This document shows positions 6,999 through 16,500 of a DNA stretch of 55,418 nt, one piece after another (the stretch's first letter is position 1; every line of letters starts with the position of its first letter). The position numbers and the translations under genes were made by a program. Source of the DNA: Pseudohaliea sp964438205 (lineage in GTDB: Bacteria > Pseudomonadota > Gammaproteobacteria > Pseudomonadales > Halieaceae); the NCBI GenBank assembly GCA_964438205.1, contig CAYTJQ010000020.1:1-55418 (forward strand). Direction: 5' to 3'. The notes beneath the pieces are model-generated. The model ran no database searches. It saw only the letters and a program-made list of their open reading frames with translations, and had not been told where the DNA came from.

Positions 6999-8467
6999 GC
7001 GGCACCTCCCGGGAGCGGTGGCGTCTGCAGGTGCCAGGCCGTGCCCTGCTGGTAGCGGTGCGCCACGGCGAGCAGGCGCGCCTCGTCGAAGTGCTGCCCG
7101 ATGAGCTGCAGGCCCACCGGCAGTCCGTCGAGGGGCTCCACGGGCAGGCTGAGCGCCGGCAGGCCGGCGAGGTTCACGCCGAGCGTGTAGCTGTCTTCCT
7201 GGTACATGGTCACCGGGTCGTCGATCTTCTCGCCGAGGCGGAAGGCGGTCCCGGGGGCCGTGGGGCCGGCGATCACGTCGACGCTTTCGAAGGCGTCGAG
7301 GTAGTCCTGCCGGATCAGGCGCCGGGTCTGCTGCGCCTTCTTGTAGTAGGCGTCGTAGTAGCCCGCGGAGAGGGCGTAGGTGCCGACCAGGATGCGCCGC
7401 TGCACCTCGGCGCCGAAACCTTCCTCGCGGCTGCGCGTGTACAGGTCCTCGAGGTCCGCCGGGTCCGCGCAGCGGTGGCCGAAGCGCACGCCGTCGTAGC
7501 GGGCGAGGTTCGTGGAGGCTTCCGCCGGGGCGAGGATGTAGTAGGCCGGGATGCTCAGGTGGTTGTTCGGCAGGTCGACGTCCACCAGGCGGGCGCCGCG
7601 GGCCTCGAGCTCACCCAGGGCGGCCCGCAGCCGGTCGCCGATGGCGCTGTCGAGGGTCGCGCTGAACCAGTGCCGGGGCAGGCCGATGCGCAGGCCGTCG
7701 AGGTCCATGGCCAGGGCCGCGCGGTAGTCCGGTACTGGCTCGCGGGCGCAGGTGGAGTCGGCCGGGTCGTGCCCGGCCATGGCACCCAGGAGCAGGGCGC
7801 AGTCCTCGGCGGAGCGCGCCATGATCCCGCCCTGGTCGAGGCTGGAGGCAAAGGCGATCATGCCCAGGCGCGACACGCGGCCATAGGTCGGCTTGATCCC
7901 GGTGATGCCGCAGAGCGCCGCCGGCTGGCGGATGGAGCCGCCGGTGTCCGTGCCCGTGGCCGCGGGGACCAGGCCCGCGGCCACGGCCGCCGCGGAGCCG
8001 CCGGAGGAGCCGCCGGGCACCCGGTCTGCATCCCAGGGGTTGCGGCAGGGGCCGTAGTAGCTGGTCTCGTTGGACGAGCCCATGGCGAACTCGTCCATGT
8101 TGGTCTTGCCGACGGTCACGGCGCCGGCGGCGGCGAGGCGCTGCACCGCGGTAGCGCTGTAGGGCGGCACGAAGTTGTCGAGCATGCGCGAGGCACAGGT
8201 GGTGCGCAGGCCGTCGGTGCAGAAGATGTCCTTGTGCGCGATCGGCAGCCCCGCCAGCGGGCCGGCGCGGCCGGCGGCACGCTCGGCATCGGCGGCGCGG
8301 GCCGCGGCGAGGGCACTCTCGGCATCGACGGTGATGAAGCTGTTGAGCGCGCCGTCTCCCGCCTCGATGCGTGCGAGGCAGTCACGGACGAGTTCTTCCG
8401 CTGAGCAGCGGCCCTGGTCCAGGGCCTCTAGCAGCTGGCTGACGGAGGCAGGGGTCTCGCCGGCCAC
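6995..8467 (-). CDS. gatA: Aspartyl/glutamyl-tRNA amidotransferase subunit A
   Basis: GatA is the glutaminase/amidase that supplies ammonia to GatB. The amidase-signature residues are visible: the Lys of LAGLPIAHKDIF, the GGSSGGSAAAV loop with the cis-Ser, and the nucleophile Ser of TDTGGSIRQPAALCG. The length (490) is normal. It starts with GTG three bases downstream of the gatC stop and overlaps gatB, giving the operon gatC-gatA-gatB. Its presence suggests that Gln-tRNA and/or Asn-tRNA is made by the indirect route. Confidence 0.97.
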   Translation of the reverse strand: MAGETPASVSQLLEALDQGRCSAEELVRDCLARIEAGDGALNSFITVDAESALAAARAADAERAAGRAGPLAGLPIAHKDIFCTDGLRTTCASRMLDNFVPPYSATAVQRLAAAGAVTVGKTNMDEFAMGSSNETSYYGPCRNPWDADRVPGGSSGGSAAAVAAGLVPAATGTDTGGSIRQPAALCGITGIKPTYGRVSRLGMIAFASSLDQGGIMARSAEDCALLLGAMAGHDPADSTCAREPVPDYRAALAMDLDGLRIGLPRHWFSATLDSAIGDRLRAALGELEARGARLVDVDLPNNHLSIPAYYILAPAEASTNLARYDGVRFGHRCADPADLEDLYTRSREEGFGAEVQRRILVGTYALSAGYYDAYYKKAQQTRRLIRQDYLDAFESVDVIAGPTAPGTAFRLGEKIDDPVTMYQEDSYTLGVNLAGLPALSLPVEPLDGLPVGLQLIGQHFDEARLLAVAHRYQQGTAWHLQTPPLPGGAA

Positions 8468-8470
8468 GGC

Positions 8471-8758
8471 CTACTCCACCACCCGGGGTACGAGGTAGAG
8501 CCCGTCCTCCACGGCCGGGGCGATGGCCTGGAACGCCTCGCGCCGGTTGCTCTCGGTGACCTCGTCGGCGCGCAGCGGCTGTACCGCATCCAGGGGGTTG
8601 GCCAGGGGCTCCACGCCGCTCGTGTCTACCGCGGACAGCTCTTCGACGAGGGCCAGGATACGCCCGAGACTGTCCTCCAGCGCCGGCGCCTCCCCGGGGT
8701 CGATGCGCAGGCGGGCCAGGGCGGCCAGCCGCTCGAGTTGATCGGCGCCTAGGGTCAT
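8471..8758 (-). CDS. gatC: Aspartyl/glutamyl-tRNA amidotransferase subunit C
   Basis: This 95-residue protein wraps around GatA and stabilises the GatCAB complex. It shows the family pattern LERLAALARLRIDPGEAPALEDSLGRILALVEELSAVDTSGVEPLANPL and the end EAFQAIAPAVEDGLYLVPRVVE. It is the first gene of the gatCAB operon and is divergent from mreB across a 280-bp intergenic region. Confidence 0.96.
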   Translation of the reverse strand: MTLGADQLERLAALARLRIDPGEAPALEDSLGRILALVEELSAVDTSGVEPLANPLDAVQPLRADEVTESNRREAFQAIAPAVEDGLYLVPRVVE

Positions 8759-9038
8759 GGGCAGGGGATTCCGCGTTGCTTGCCAAGGGTTGCGGCCAGC
8801 GTCGACAGCGGGCCGCGAGCGCGAAATCTATCATAGATGCGCCTTGCCCAACATCCCCGCCGTTGGTAGAGTTGCTCGCAGTCCGGCGCCCCAGAACCGC
8901 AGGAGAACGCGGCTATCCCAGCCCGTTTCCTATCGTCCGTGACCCGCGTCGTTTGCGCCCGAGTCGTTCGCGTCCTTGTCGTTTGCGAAAGGCTCGTGCG
9001 CGATCGCGATGGCCAGGGCCCTTCAAGGTACACGCTGA
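8759..9038. promoter_or_regulatory. gatC/mreB divergent intergenic region
   Basis: The 280 bases between the divergent operons must contain both promoters. A 13-nt palindrome ATCTATCATAGAT at 8826-8838 reads as a -10-like element on both strands (TATCAT forward, TATGAT reverse), but no good -35 stands at 16-18 nt on either side, so this is only a candidate. Downstream are ~15-nt degenerate tandem units (8948-9007). I see no Shine-Dalgarno of note before mreB. Confidence 0.35.
8948..9007. repeat. 15-nt degenerate tandem repeat upstream of mreB
   Basis: There are four units of 15 nt, each starting GTCGTTTGCG or a close variant: 8948-8962, 8963-8977, 8978-8992, and a decayed fourth at 8993-9007. 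The repeat lies 31 bases before the mreB start, inside the expected leader or promoter. Confidence 0.7.
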
Positions 9039-10076
9039 ATGCTCAAGAAACTCCGCGGTATGTTCTCCAACGATCTATCGATCGATCTGGGGACCGCCAA
9101 CACCCTTATCTATGTCCGCGGCCAGGGTATCATCCTCGACGAACCCTCCGTGGTCGCCATCCGTATCCACAACGGCCAGAAGACCATCGAGGCCGTGGGT
9201 ACGGAAGCCAAGCGCATGCTCGGCCGCACGCCGGGCAACATCACCGCCATCCGGCCGCTGAAGGACGGTGTGATCGCCGACTTCCAGGTCACCGAGAAGA
9301 TGCTCCAGCACTTCATCGCCAAGGTGCACGAGACGCGCTACATCCGCCCGAGCCCGCGGGTCCTCATCTGCGTGCCCTGCATGTCGACGCAGGTCGAACG
9401 CCGGGCCATCCGCGAGTCCGCGCTCAGCGCCGGGGCGCGGGAGGTGCGCCTCATCGAGGAGCCCATGGCCGCTGCCATCGGGGCCGGCCTCGACGTGGAC
9501 GAGGCCACCGGCTGCATGGTGGTGGACGTGGGTGGCGGCACCACCGAGATCGCCATCATCTCCCTGAACGGGGTCGTCTACCGCGACTCCGTGCGCGTCG
9601 GCGGCGACCGCTTCGACGAGGCCATCGTCGCCTACGTGCGCCGCCGCTACGGCACGCTCATCGGCGATGCCACGGCGGAGAAGATCAAGGAAGAGATCGG
9701 CTGCGCCTACAAGGGCAGCGAGGTCCGCGAGATCGACGTGCGCGGCCGCAACCTGGCCGAGGGCGTGCCGCGGAGCTTCACCCTGAACAGCGACGAGATC
9801 CTCGAGGCGCTGCAGGATCCGCTCGCCTCCATCGTCCAGTCCGTGAAGTCGGCCCTCGAGCAGTCGCCGCCGGAGCTGGCGGCCGACATCGCCGAGAGCG
9901 GCATCGTGCTCACCGGCGGCGGTGCCCTGCTGCGCGACCTCGACCGGCTCATCGCCGAGGAGACGGGGCTGCCGGTGGTGGTCGCCGAGGACCCGCTGAC
10001 CTGCGTCGCCCGTGGCGGCGGCATGGCTATGGAACGCATGGATCGGCATACGATAGACTTGCTCTCCACTGAGTAA
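9039..10076 (+). CDS. mreB: Rod shape-determining actin MreB
   Basis: MreB is the actin-like ATPase that forms membrane-bound filaments guiding lateral wall synthesis. The 345-residue protein begins MLKKLRGMFSNDLSIDLGTANTLIYVRGQGI, with an N-terminal amphipathic segment and the phosphate-1 loop. The ATPase motif VDVGGGTTEIAIISL (~165) and the adenosine-site GGGALLRDLDRLIAEETGLPVVVAEDPL follow. Length and motifs are standard. It heads the mreBCD-maf-rng-yhdP run. Confidence 0.98.
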   Translation: MLKKLRGMFSNDLSIDLGTANTLIYVRGQGIILDEPSVVAIRIHNGQKTIEAVGTEAKRMLGRTPGNITAIRPLKDGVIADFQVTEKMLQHFIAKVHETRYIRPSPRVLICVPCMSTQVERRAIRESALSAGAREVRLIEEPMAAAIGAGLDVDEATGCMVVDVGGGTTEIAIISLNGVVYRDSVRVGGDRFDEAIVAYVRRRYGTLIGDATAEKIKEEIGCAYKGSEVREIDVRGRNLAEGVPRSFTLNSDEILEALQDPLASIVQSVKSALEQSPPELAADIAESGIVLTGGGALLRDLDRLIAEETGLPVVVAEDPLTCVARGGGMAMERMDRHTIDLLSTE

Positions 10077-10153
10077 GGCGCCGGCGCCCCGATGGCCGCC
10101 GGCCACCGGGAACTGACATCAGGCCGCTATTCGTCAAGGAGTCGCACCTCGGA

Positions 10154-10957
10154 TTGAAGGTGACGCTGGTCGCCTTCGTCGTGGTGGCGCTGCTGGTTGC
10201 CGACCTCCGCTACAACCGCCTCGACGGCAGCCGTGCCGTCCTCGACACCCTGCTGGCGCCGGTCTTCTGGGTCGCCGGTATCCCCGGCGCGATCGGCACC
10301 TGGCAGGACACGCACATCCGCTCGCGGCAGAGGCTGCTCGAGGACAACGCGCACCTGCGCCGCCAGAACCTCGTGCTCAACGGCCGGCTCCAGCAGATGG
10401 CCTCGCTGCAGGCCGACAACGCCCGCCTGCGCTCGCTCCTCAACTCCACGGCACTGCTGCGCGACGACGTGCTCGTGGCAGAAGTAGTCGGCGTCGCGCC
10501 GGACCCGGTGCGCCACCAGCTCATCCTCGACAAGGGCGACGACGCCGACGTCTACCGGGGGCAGCCGCTCATCGATGCCAACGGCCTCATGGGGCAGGTG
10601 GTGGAGGTGAGCCAGTTCCACGCCCGGGTGCTGCTGATCACCGACGCGACGCACTCGGTGCCCGTGCAGGTGAACCGCAACGGCGTGCGCGCCGTCGCCG
10701 AGGGCACGGGCTCCCTCGACCGGCTGGAGATCCACCACGTGGCGGCGACCACCGACATCCGGGAGGGCGACCTGCTGGTGACCTCGGGCCTCGGCCAGCG
10801 TTTCCCCATCGGCTACCCGGTGGCCACGGTCACCGCCATCGAGCGCGACCCGGGGCAGGCCTTCGCCCGGATTACGGCGCGGCCGACGGCGGCCCTGGAC
10901 CGGGTGCGCCACGTGCTGCTCGTCTTCGCCCGGGACGAGAGTGAGGCCGGTGGCTGA
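10154..10957 (+). CDS. mreC: Rod shape-determining protein MreC
   Basis: MreC is a bitopic periplasmic scaffold of the elongasome. It has one N-terminal membrane helix (VTLVAFVVVALLVADLR), a coiled coil (~55-95, LLEDNAHLRRQNLVLNGRLQQM) and the double beta-barrel domain with DKGDDADVYRGQPLIDANGLMGQVVEV and LVTSGLGQRFPIGYPVATV. The start is awkward. A TTG at 10154 has AAGGAG 11 nt upstream, but the conserved lead (I)RPLFVKESHLGL lies in frame before it, from an ATC at 10118, with no ATG, GTG or TTG. The real start may be non-canonical. Confidence 0.93.
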   Translation: MKVTLVAFVVVALLVADLRYNRLDGSRAVLDTLLAPVFWVAGIPGAIGTWQDTHIRSRQRLLEDNAHLRRQNLVLNGRLQQMASLQADNARLRSLLNSTALLRDDVLVAEVVGVAPDPVRHQLILDKGDDADVYRGQPLIDANGLMGQVVEVSQFHARVLLITDATHSVPVQVNRNGVRAVAEGTGSLDRLEIHHVAATTDIREGDLLVTSGLGQRFPIGYPVATVTAIERDPGQAFARITARPTAALDRVRHVLLVFARDESEAGG

Positions 10958-11448
10958 TGGCCGTCGAGGAGGGACCTTCGGGGTACTGGGTCATCCTGGC
11001 GTCCCTGTTCACCGCCTATGTGCTGGCGGTGCTGCCCCTCGGCCCCTGGCTCGCCTGGCTGCGGCCGGAATGGCTGCTGCTCGTGGTGACCTACTGGGTC
11101 ATCGCCCTGCCGCACCGGGTGGGGCTGGTGACCGCGGCGTTCGCGGGCCTGCTCATGGACGTGCTGGAGGGCGCGGTGCTCGGGCAGAACGTGCTCGCCC
11201 TGGCTCTCGTCGCCCTGGTCGCGCGGCTCCTGTACCAGCGCATGCGCGTCTTCTCCCTGGCGCAGCAGGCCCTCACCCTGTTCCTGCTCGCCGGGCTTCA
11301 CCAGCTCGTGTGCCAGTGGATCCAGAACCTCGAGGGTGCGGGATCGCGCTCGTTCCTGTTCCTGCTGCCGGCGCTGACCAGCGCGCTCTTCTGGCCGCCG
11401 GTGCTGTTCCTCCTGCGCGGCGCCCGGCGCTACTACCATGTGCAGTAG
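10957..11448 (+). CDS. mreD: Rod shape-determining protein MreD
   Basis: MreD is a small polytopic inner-membrane partner of MreC. The 163 residues are almost entirely hydrophobic, with about five helices (for example WVILASLFTAYVLAVLPL and WLLLVVTYWVIALPHRVGLVTAAFAGLLMDVLEGAVLGQNVLALALVALV). The motif GLLMDVLEGAVLGQNVL is typical. The start overlaps the mreC stop by one base (TGATG). The stop codon lies in a perfect 13-nt tandem duplication. Confidence 0.95.
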   Translation: MAVEEGPSGYWVILASLFTAYVLAVLPLGPWLAWLRPEWLLLVVTYWVIALPHRVGLVTAAFAGLLMDVLEGAVLGQNVLALALVALVARLLYQRMRVFSLAQQALTLFLLAGLHQLVCQWIQNLEGAGSRSFLFLLPALTSALFWPPVLFLLRGARRYYHVQ

Positions 11449-11461
11449 CCATGTGCAGTAG
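11436..11461. repeat. 13-nt perfect tandem duplication at the mreD stop
   Basis: CCATGTGCAGTAG occurs twice head to tail (11436-11448 and 11449-11461). The first copy contains the last codons and stop of mreD; the second lies in the 34-base gap before maf. The 13-nt unit would shift frame inside a gene, but here it is tolerated because it falls at a stop codon. Confidence 0.9.
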
Positions 11462-11482
11462 CCTCCTTGCGTCGTAGCTGCC

Positions 11483-12067
11483 ATGGCGGGTGAACCCCTC
11501 GTGCTGGCCTCGCAGAGCCCGCGCCGGCGGGAACTGCTGGCGCTGCTCGGCCTGCCGTTCCGCGTGCAGCCGGCGGCGGTGGACGAGACGCCCCGCGCCG
11601 GCGAGGCGCCGGACGGCTACGTGGCCCGTACCGCGGCGGACAAGGCCCGGGCGGTCAGCGGCCCGGCGGTGCTCGCTGCCGACACGGCGGTGGTGCTCGA
11701 CGACAGCATCCTCGGCAAACCGCTGGACCGGGACGACGCGCGGACGATGCTCGAGCGTCTCTCCGGCCGCGAGCACAGTGTGCTCACCGCCGTCGCCCTG
11801 CGCCGGGGGGACGCGGCCTGGGCGGTGACCGTGCGCACGGCGGTGACCTTCGACCGGCTGGACAGCGCGCGCATCGATGCCTACCTCGCCACGGACGAGC
11901 CCTGGGACAAGGCCGGCGCCTACGGCATCCAGGGCCTCGCTGGCGCCTTCGTGCGCAGCATCGCCGGCAGCTACAGCAACGTGGTCGGCCTGCCGCTGGT
12001 GGAGACGCGGGAGCTGCTGCTCGCCGCCGGCCTGCTGGGAACGGCCGGCGAGGGGGCGCTGCCGTGA
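11483..12067 (+). CDS. maf: Maf-family nucleotide pyrophosphatase (YhdE type)
   Basis: Maf proteins hydrolyse non-canonical or canonical nucleoside triphosphates such as dTTP or UTP to monophosphates. The 194-residue protein starts MAGEPLVLASQSPRRRELLALLG (the substrate-phosphate loop SxSPRR) and has AADTAVVLDDSILGKP, LSGREHSVLTAVAL and the end AGAYGIQGLAGAFVRSIAGSYSNVVGLPLVET. The position between mreD and rng is the conserved one for the YhdE type. The stop overlaps the rng start. Confidence 0.93.
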   Translation: MAGEPLVLASQSPRRRELLALLGLPFRVQPAAVDETPRAGEAPDGYVARTAADKARAVSGPAVLAADTAVVLDDSILGKPLDRDDARTMLERLSGREHSVLTAVALRRGDAAWAVTVRTAVTFDRLDSARIDAYLATDEPWDKAGAYGIQGLAGAFVRSIAGSYSNVVGLPLVETRELLLAAGLLGTAGEGALP

Positions 12068-13518
12068 GCGAGGAAATCCTGGTCAACGTCACGCCCATGG
12101 AGACCCGGGTGGCCGTGGTGGAGAACGGCGCGACCCAGGACATCCACATCGAGCGCAGCGCCAGCCGCGGTATCGTCAGCAACATCTACGCGGGCCGGAT
12201 CAGCCGGGTGCTGCCGGGCATGCAGGCGGCCTTCGTGGACATCGGCGCAGCCCGCAACGCCTTTCTCCATGTGTCGGACATCATCGGCGGCGCCGATGCC
12301 GGCGAGCGCATCGCGGACCACCTGCGCGAGGGCCAGGCCGTCACCGTGCAGGTCACCAAGGACCCGCTCGGCAGCAAGGGCGCGCGGGTCACGGCCCAGC
12401 TCTCCGTCGCTTCCCGCTACCTCGTCTACATGCCGCAGACGCAGCACGTGGGTGTTTCCCAGCGCATCGACGACGCCGGGGAACGGGCCCGGCTCCAGGA
12501 GGTACTCGCCAACGCCCTGGAGGCGGAGGAGATGGACGAGGCCGGCGGCTTCATTCTGCGCACCGCCGCCGAGGCCGCGGGGCCGGCGGAGATCGCCCAG
12601 GACCTGCGTTTCCTCAAGCGCCTCTGGGCCGCGGTATCGCGGCGCGCCGCCGCGGCCCGGGAGCCGCAGCTGCTCTACGAGGACCTGCCGCTGCACCTGC
12701 GCACCGTGCGCGACCTGGCCCGGGCCGGCGTCGAGCGTATCCGCATCGACAGCCGCGAGAACTACGAGGCCCTCAAGGGTTTCTGCGGCGAGTACATGCC
12801 GGAGGTGGCCGACCTCCTCGAGTGCTACAGCGGCGAGCGGCCGCTGTTCGACATCCACGGCATCGAGGAGGACATCCAGCGCGCCCTGAGCCGCAAGGTA
12901 GCGCTCAAGTCCGGCGGCTACCTGGTCATGGACCAGACCGAGGCCATGACCACCATCGACGTCAACACGGGCTCCTTCGTCGGCCGGCGCAACCACGAGG
13001 AGACGGTGTTCAAGACCAACCTCGAGGCGGCCACCACGCTCGCGCGGCAGCTGCGCCTGCGCAATCTCGGCGGCATCATCATCGTCGATTTCATCGACAT
13101 GCGCGATCCCGAGCACCGGCGCCAGGTGCACCGGACCCTCGAGAAGGCCATGGCCCGGGACCCGGCGCGGAACAAGATCACCGGCGTGTCCGAGCTCGGC
13201 CTGGTGGAGATGACCCGCAAGCGGACCCGCGAATCGCTCGAGCAGCTGCTTTGCGAGACCTGCCCGGTGTGCGACGGTCGCGGGGTGCTGAAGACGGCGG
13301 AAACCGTGTGCTACGAGATCTTCCGGGAAATCATGCGCGACGCCCGCGCCTACGAGAACGACAACCTGCTCGTGCTCGCCGGGCAGAGCGTGGTGGACCG
13401 GCTCCTCGACGAGGAGTCGGCCAACGTCGCCGATCTCGAGGCGTTCATCGGCAAGACCATCAGCTTCCGGGTCGAACCGGAGTACAGCCAGGAACAGTTT
13501 GATATCGTGCTGCTCTAA
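12064..13518 (+). CDS. rng: Ribonuclease G
   Basis: RNase G is an endoribonuclease of the RNase E/G family, acting in 16S rRNA 5' maturation and mRNA decay. The 484 residues contain an N-terminal S1-like region (ASRGIVSNIYAGRISRVLPGMQAAFVDIGAARNAFLH), the DNase-I-like catalytic part with magnesium-binding Asp residues in TTIDVNTGSFVG and IVDFIDMRD, and the zinc link CETCPVC (~400). It lacks the long C-terminal scaffold of RNase E. The GTG start overlaps the maf stop by 4 nt. Confidence 0.96.
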   Translation: MSEEILVNVTPMETRVAVVENGATQDIHIERSASRGIVSNIYAGRISRVLPGMQAAFVDIGAARNAFLHVSDIIGGADAGERIADHLREGQAVTVQVTKDPLGSKGARVTAQLSVASRYLVYMPQTQHVGVSQRIDDAGERARLQEVLANALEAEEMDEAGGFILRTAAEAAGPAEIAQDLRFLKRLWAAVSRRAAAAREPQLLYEDLPLHLRTVRDLARAGVERIRIDSRENYEALKGFCGEYMPEVADLLECYSGERPLFDIHGIEEDIQRALSRKVALKSGGYLVMDQTEAMTTIDVNTGSFVGRRNHEETVFKTNLEAATTLARQLRLRNLGGIIIVDFIDMRDPEHRRQVHRTLEKAMARDPARNKITGVSELGLVEMTRKRTRESLEQLLCETCPVCDGRGVLKTAETVCYEIFREIMRDARAYENDNLLVLAGQSVVDRLLDEESANVADLEAFIGKTISFRVEPEYSQEQFDIVLL

Positions 13519-13524
13519 CGCAGT

Positions 13525-16500
13525 GTGAACGCGGCAGCCGTGACCCGAACCTCGCCCTTCCACGTCCTTGCCGGCGCCCTCTGGCGGCTGCTGGTGGCCG
13601 GCGTGGTGCTCCTCGCCCTCTACGTGGCCGCGGGCCGCGCGCTCATGGGCAACGTGAGCGCGCTGCAGCCGCAGCTGCTGGCGGCGCTCAACGAGCGCCT
13701 GCCCTTTACCCTGAGTGCCTCCTCCGTGAGTGGCCGCATGGAGGCCTTCTCGCCGGAGCTCGTCTTCACCGACCTGCGGCTGGCGTTCCCCGGGGAGACC
13801 ATCGAGCCCGTGCAGCTCGCCCGCGGCAGCCTGCGCCTGGCGCCGCTGCGCAGCCTGCTGACGCAGAGCCCCCAGGCGAGCTTCGTCACGCTCAGCGGCC
13901 TCTCCGTGGAGCTGGACCAGGACGAGGCCGGGCGCCTGCGCCTGCGCGGCTTCGGTGTTCCCGGCGACGACGGCGGCCTGCGCGACTGGCTGGCCGGCTT
14001 CCTGCCCCGGGTGCGCGCCCTGGTCCTGGAGGACAACCGCGTTCTCCTGCACCGGCCCGGTGCCCAGGGCCGGCGCGCCCGCCTGGACCTGACCCTCAAG
14101 CGCAGCGGCAGTGCCCGGACCCTCGATGCACGCATCGGGACCGCGGTGGGTAACGCGGCCACGCTGCACGCGGAGGGGATCGGCAATCCCCTGTCTCCCG
14201 CGACCTGGCGCGGGGACGTCTTCCTGGCCGTGGAAGCGGAGCGCCTGGAACGGCTCTTCGACTGGCTGCCGGTCACCGTGCCCGTGCGCGCCGCCGGCCG
14301 CGCCGGCGTGCAGCTCTGGCTGCAGCAGGCCGGCGGACGCTCGGACCTGCGCCTCTCCCTGGCCGGCGACAACCTGCTGCTCGAGGGCGGGGACGGCGGC
14401 TGGCGCGTGCCGCTGGCTGCCCTGGCCATGGACGCCGCCCTGGTCGAGGGCCAGGACGGCTGGACCCTGCATGCGTCGGACCTGTCCCTCGCCCAGGGCG
14501 GGCGCCACTGGCTCCTGCCCCGGGCCCAGTTCGACCTCCGCGGCGACTCGCTGCGGGTGCGCAGCGGCGAGTTCCGCCTGGACGGTATCGACAGTTTCCT
14601 CGCCAGCCTGCCGAGCATGCCGGCGCGCCTCGCGGATGCCCTCGGCGTCCTGGCGCCCCGCGGCGACGTGCGCGCCCTGGAACTCACCCTGGACGACCTG
14701 CGCGCGCCGGGCGACGCCTGGGAGCTGACCGCGCGCGTGGACGACCTGGCGGTGGAGTCCTGGCGCGGCGCGCCCGGTGCGGCCGGCGCCGACGCCTTCG
14801 TCCGGCTCTACCCGGGCGGCGGCGACGTGCGCATCGACAGCGAGGGGCTGGTGCTCGCCTTCCCCAAGGTGTACCGGGAAGCGTTGGCCTACGATGCCGT
14901 CCACGGCGACCTGCGCCTCCGCTGGGACGCGAAGCAGCTGTGGCTCCGCTCGGGACTGCTCGAGGCGAGCGGCGAAGAGGGTACGGCGCGGGCGCTGCTG
15001 GGCCTGCACATCCCGTTCACGCGCACGACCGTCGGGCCGGCCATGGAACTGCTCGTCGGCCTGGGTGACAGCCGCGCCCGCTATCGCGACAAGTACCTGC
15101 CCTACCGGCTGCCGGGTACCCTGCGGCGCTGGCTCGCCGATGCCATCGGCCCGGGGCGGGTCGTTACCGGGGGCTTCGCCTGGCGGGGCAGCCTGCTCAA
15201 ACGCAACTTCGACCACCTCACCGTGCAACTGCACTTCGACGTGGAGGACGCCACGGTCGCCTTCGATCCCGCCTGGCCGCCGCTCGAGGACTTTGCCGGT
15301 CGCCTGGTCATCGACGACTCCCGCGTCAGCGCCTGGGGCGAGCACGGCGAGCTCGCCGGCAACCGCGTCGAGCGCCTGTCCGCGGAAGCCTGGCGCGGCG
15401 AGGCCGGCGAGCGCGTCCTGGCCGTGGCTGCGACCCTCGCCGGGGATGCCGGTGACGGGCTCGCGGCGGTCAAGGCCTCGCCGCTGGCGGCGATGACGGG
15501 CGGCGTCGTCGAGGGCTGGTCTGCCGCCGGCCCGGTGCGCACGGTGCTGGGCCTGCGTATTCCCCTGGACGACCGCAGCGAACCGGTGGTGGCGGTCGAC
15601 GCGAGCGCCGAGGAGGCGCTGCTGCGCGTGCAGCCGGGCGGGCTGGTGTTCGAGGATCTCAGCGGCCGCGTGGGTTACGCCAGCGGCAGCGGTTTCTCGA
15701 GCGATGACCTCGCCGGTACGCTCTGGGGCAGCCCCGTCAGCGCGAGCCTTTCCCAGGCCGACGCCGAGGCCCCCCTGGCGCTGCGCTTTGCCGGCAAGGG
15801 CCTGCCCATGGCGGCGCTCTTCGATTGGCTCCCGCTCGATCTCCCGGCCCTCGCCAGCGGCGAGGCCGATGTCTTCGGTGATCTCCTCCTGCGCCGCGAC
15901 CAGCCGGCGCGGCTCACCCTGGCCAGCGACCTGACCGGCGTGGCCCTGGCGCTCCCGGCACCCTGGGGCAAGGCAGCGGAAGAGCCGCGCTCTCTCGCCG
16001 CGGACCTGCGCCTGGCGCGGGATCGCGTCGTCCTGGACCTCGCCCTCGGCGACCGGGTTGCGGGGCGCCTCGACCTTGCGGACGGCGCCCTGAGCGGCGG
16101 CAACCTCCGGCTGGAGGCGGACTGGCTGCAGGGTGCGCTGGACCTGGGCGGGCCGGTCCCGCGCCTGCTCCTGGATTACCTCGACCTCGCCGGGCTGCCC
16201 GGGCAGGCGGGGGAGACGGACTTCGACGCCGCCTACCGGGCGCTGCGTCCGGTGGGTATCGACATTCTCGAGCTGCGCCGGGCAGGGGAACGGGTCGGCC
16301 ACCTTGCCTTCGAGCTCGACCGCGACGCGGGCGCGATCGTGGCCCGGGGTATCCGCGGCGAACTGTTCGGCCTGCGCAGCCGGAGCGAGGAGGGCGGTGT
16401 GCTGCGCTGGGCCGGCGGCGAGGGTGCCCTCGGTGAGAGTGCCCCCGGTGAGAGTGCCCCCGGCGAAACGCAGTTTGCCATCGACGTCGCCTTTGACGAC

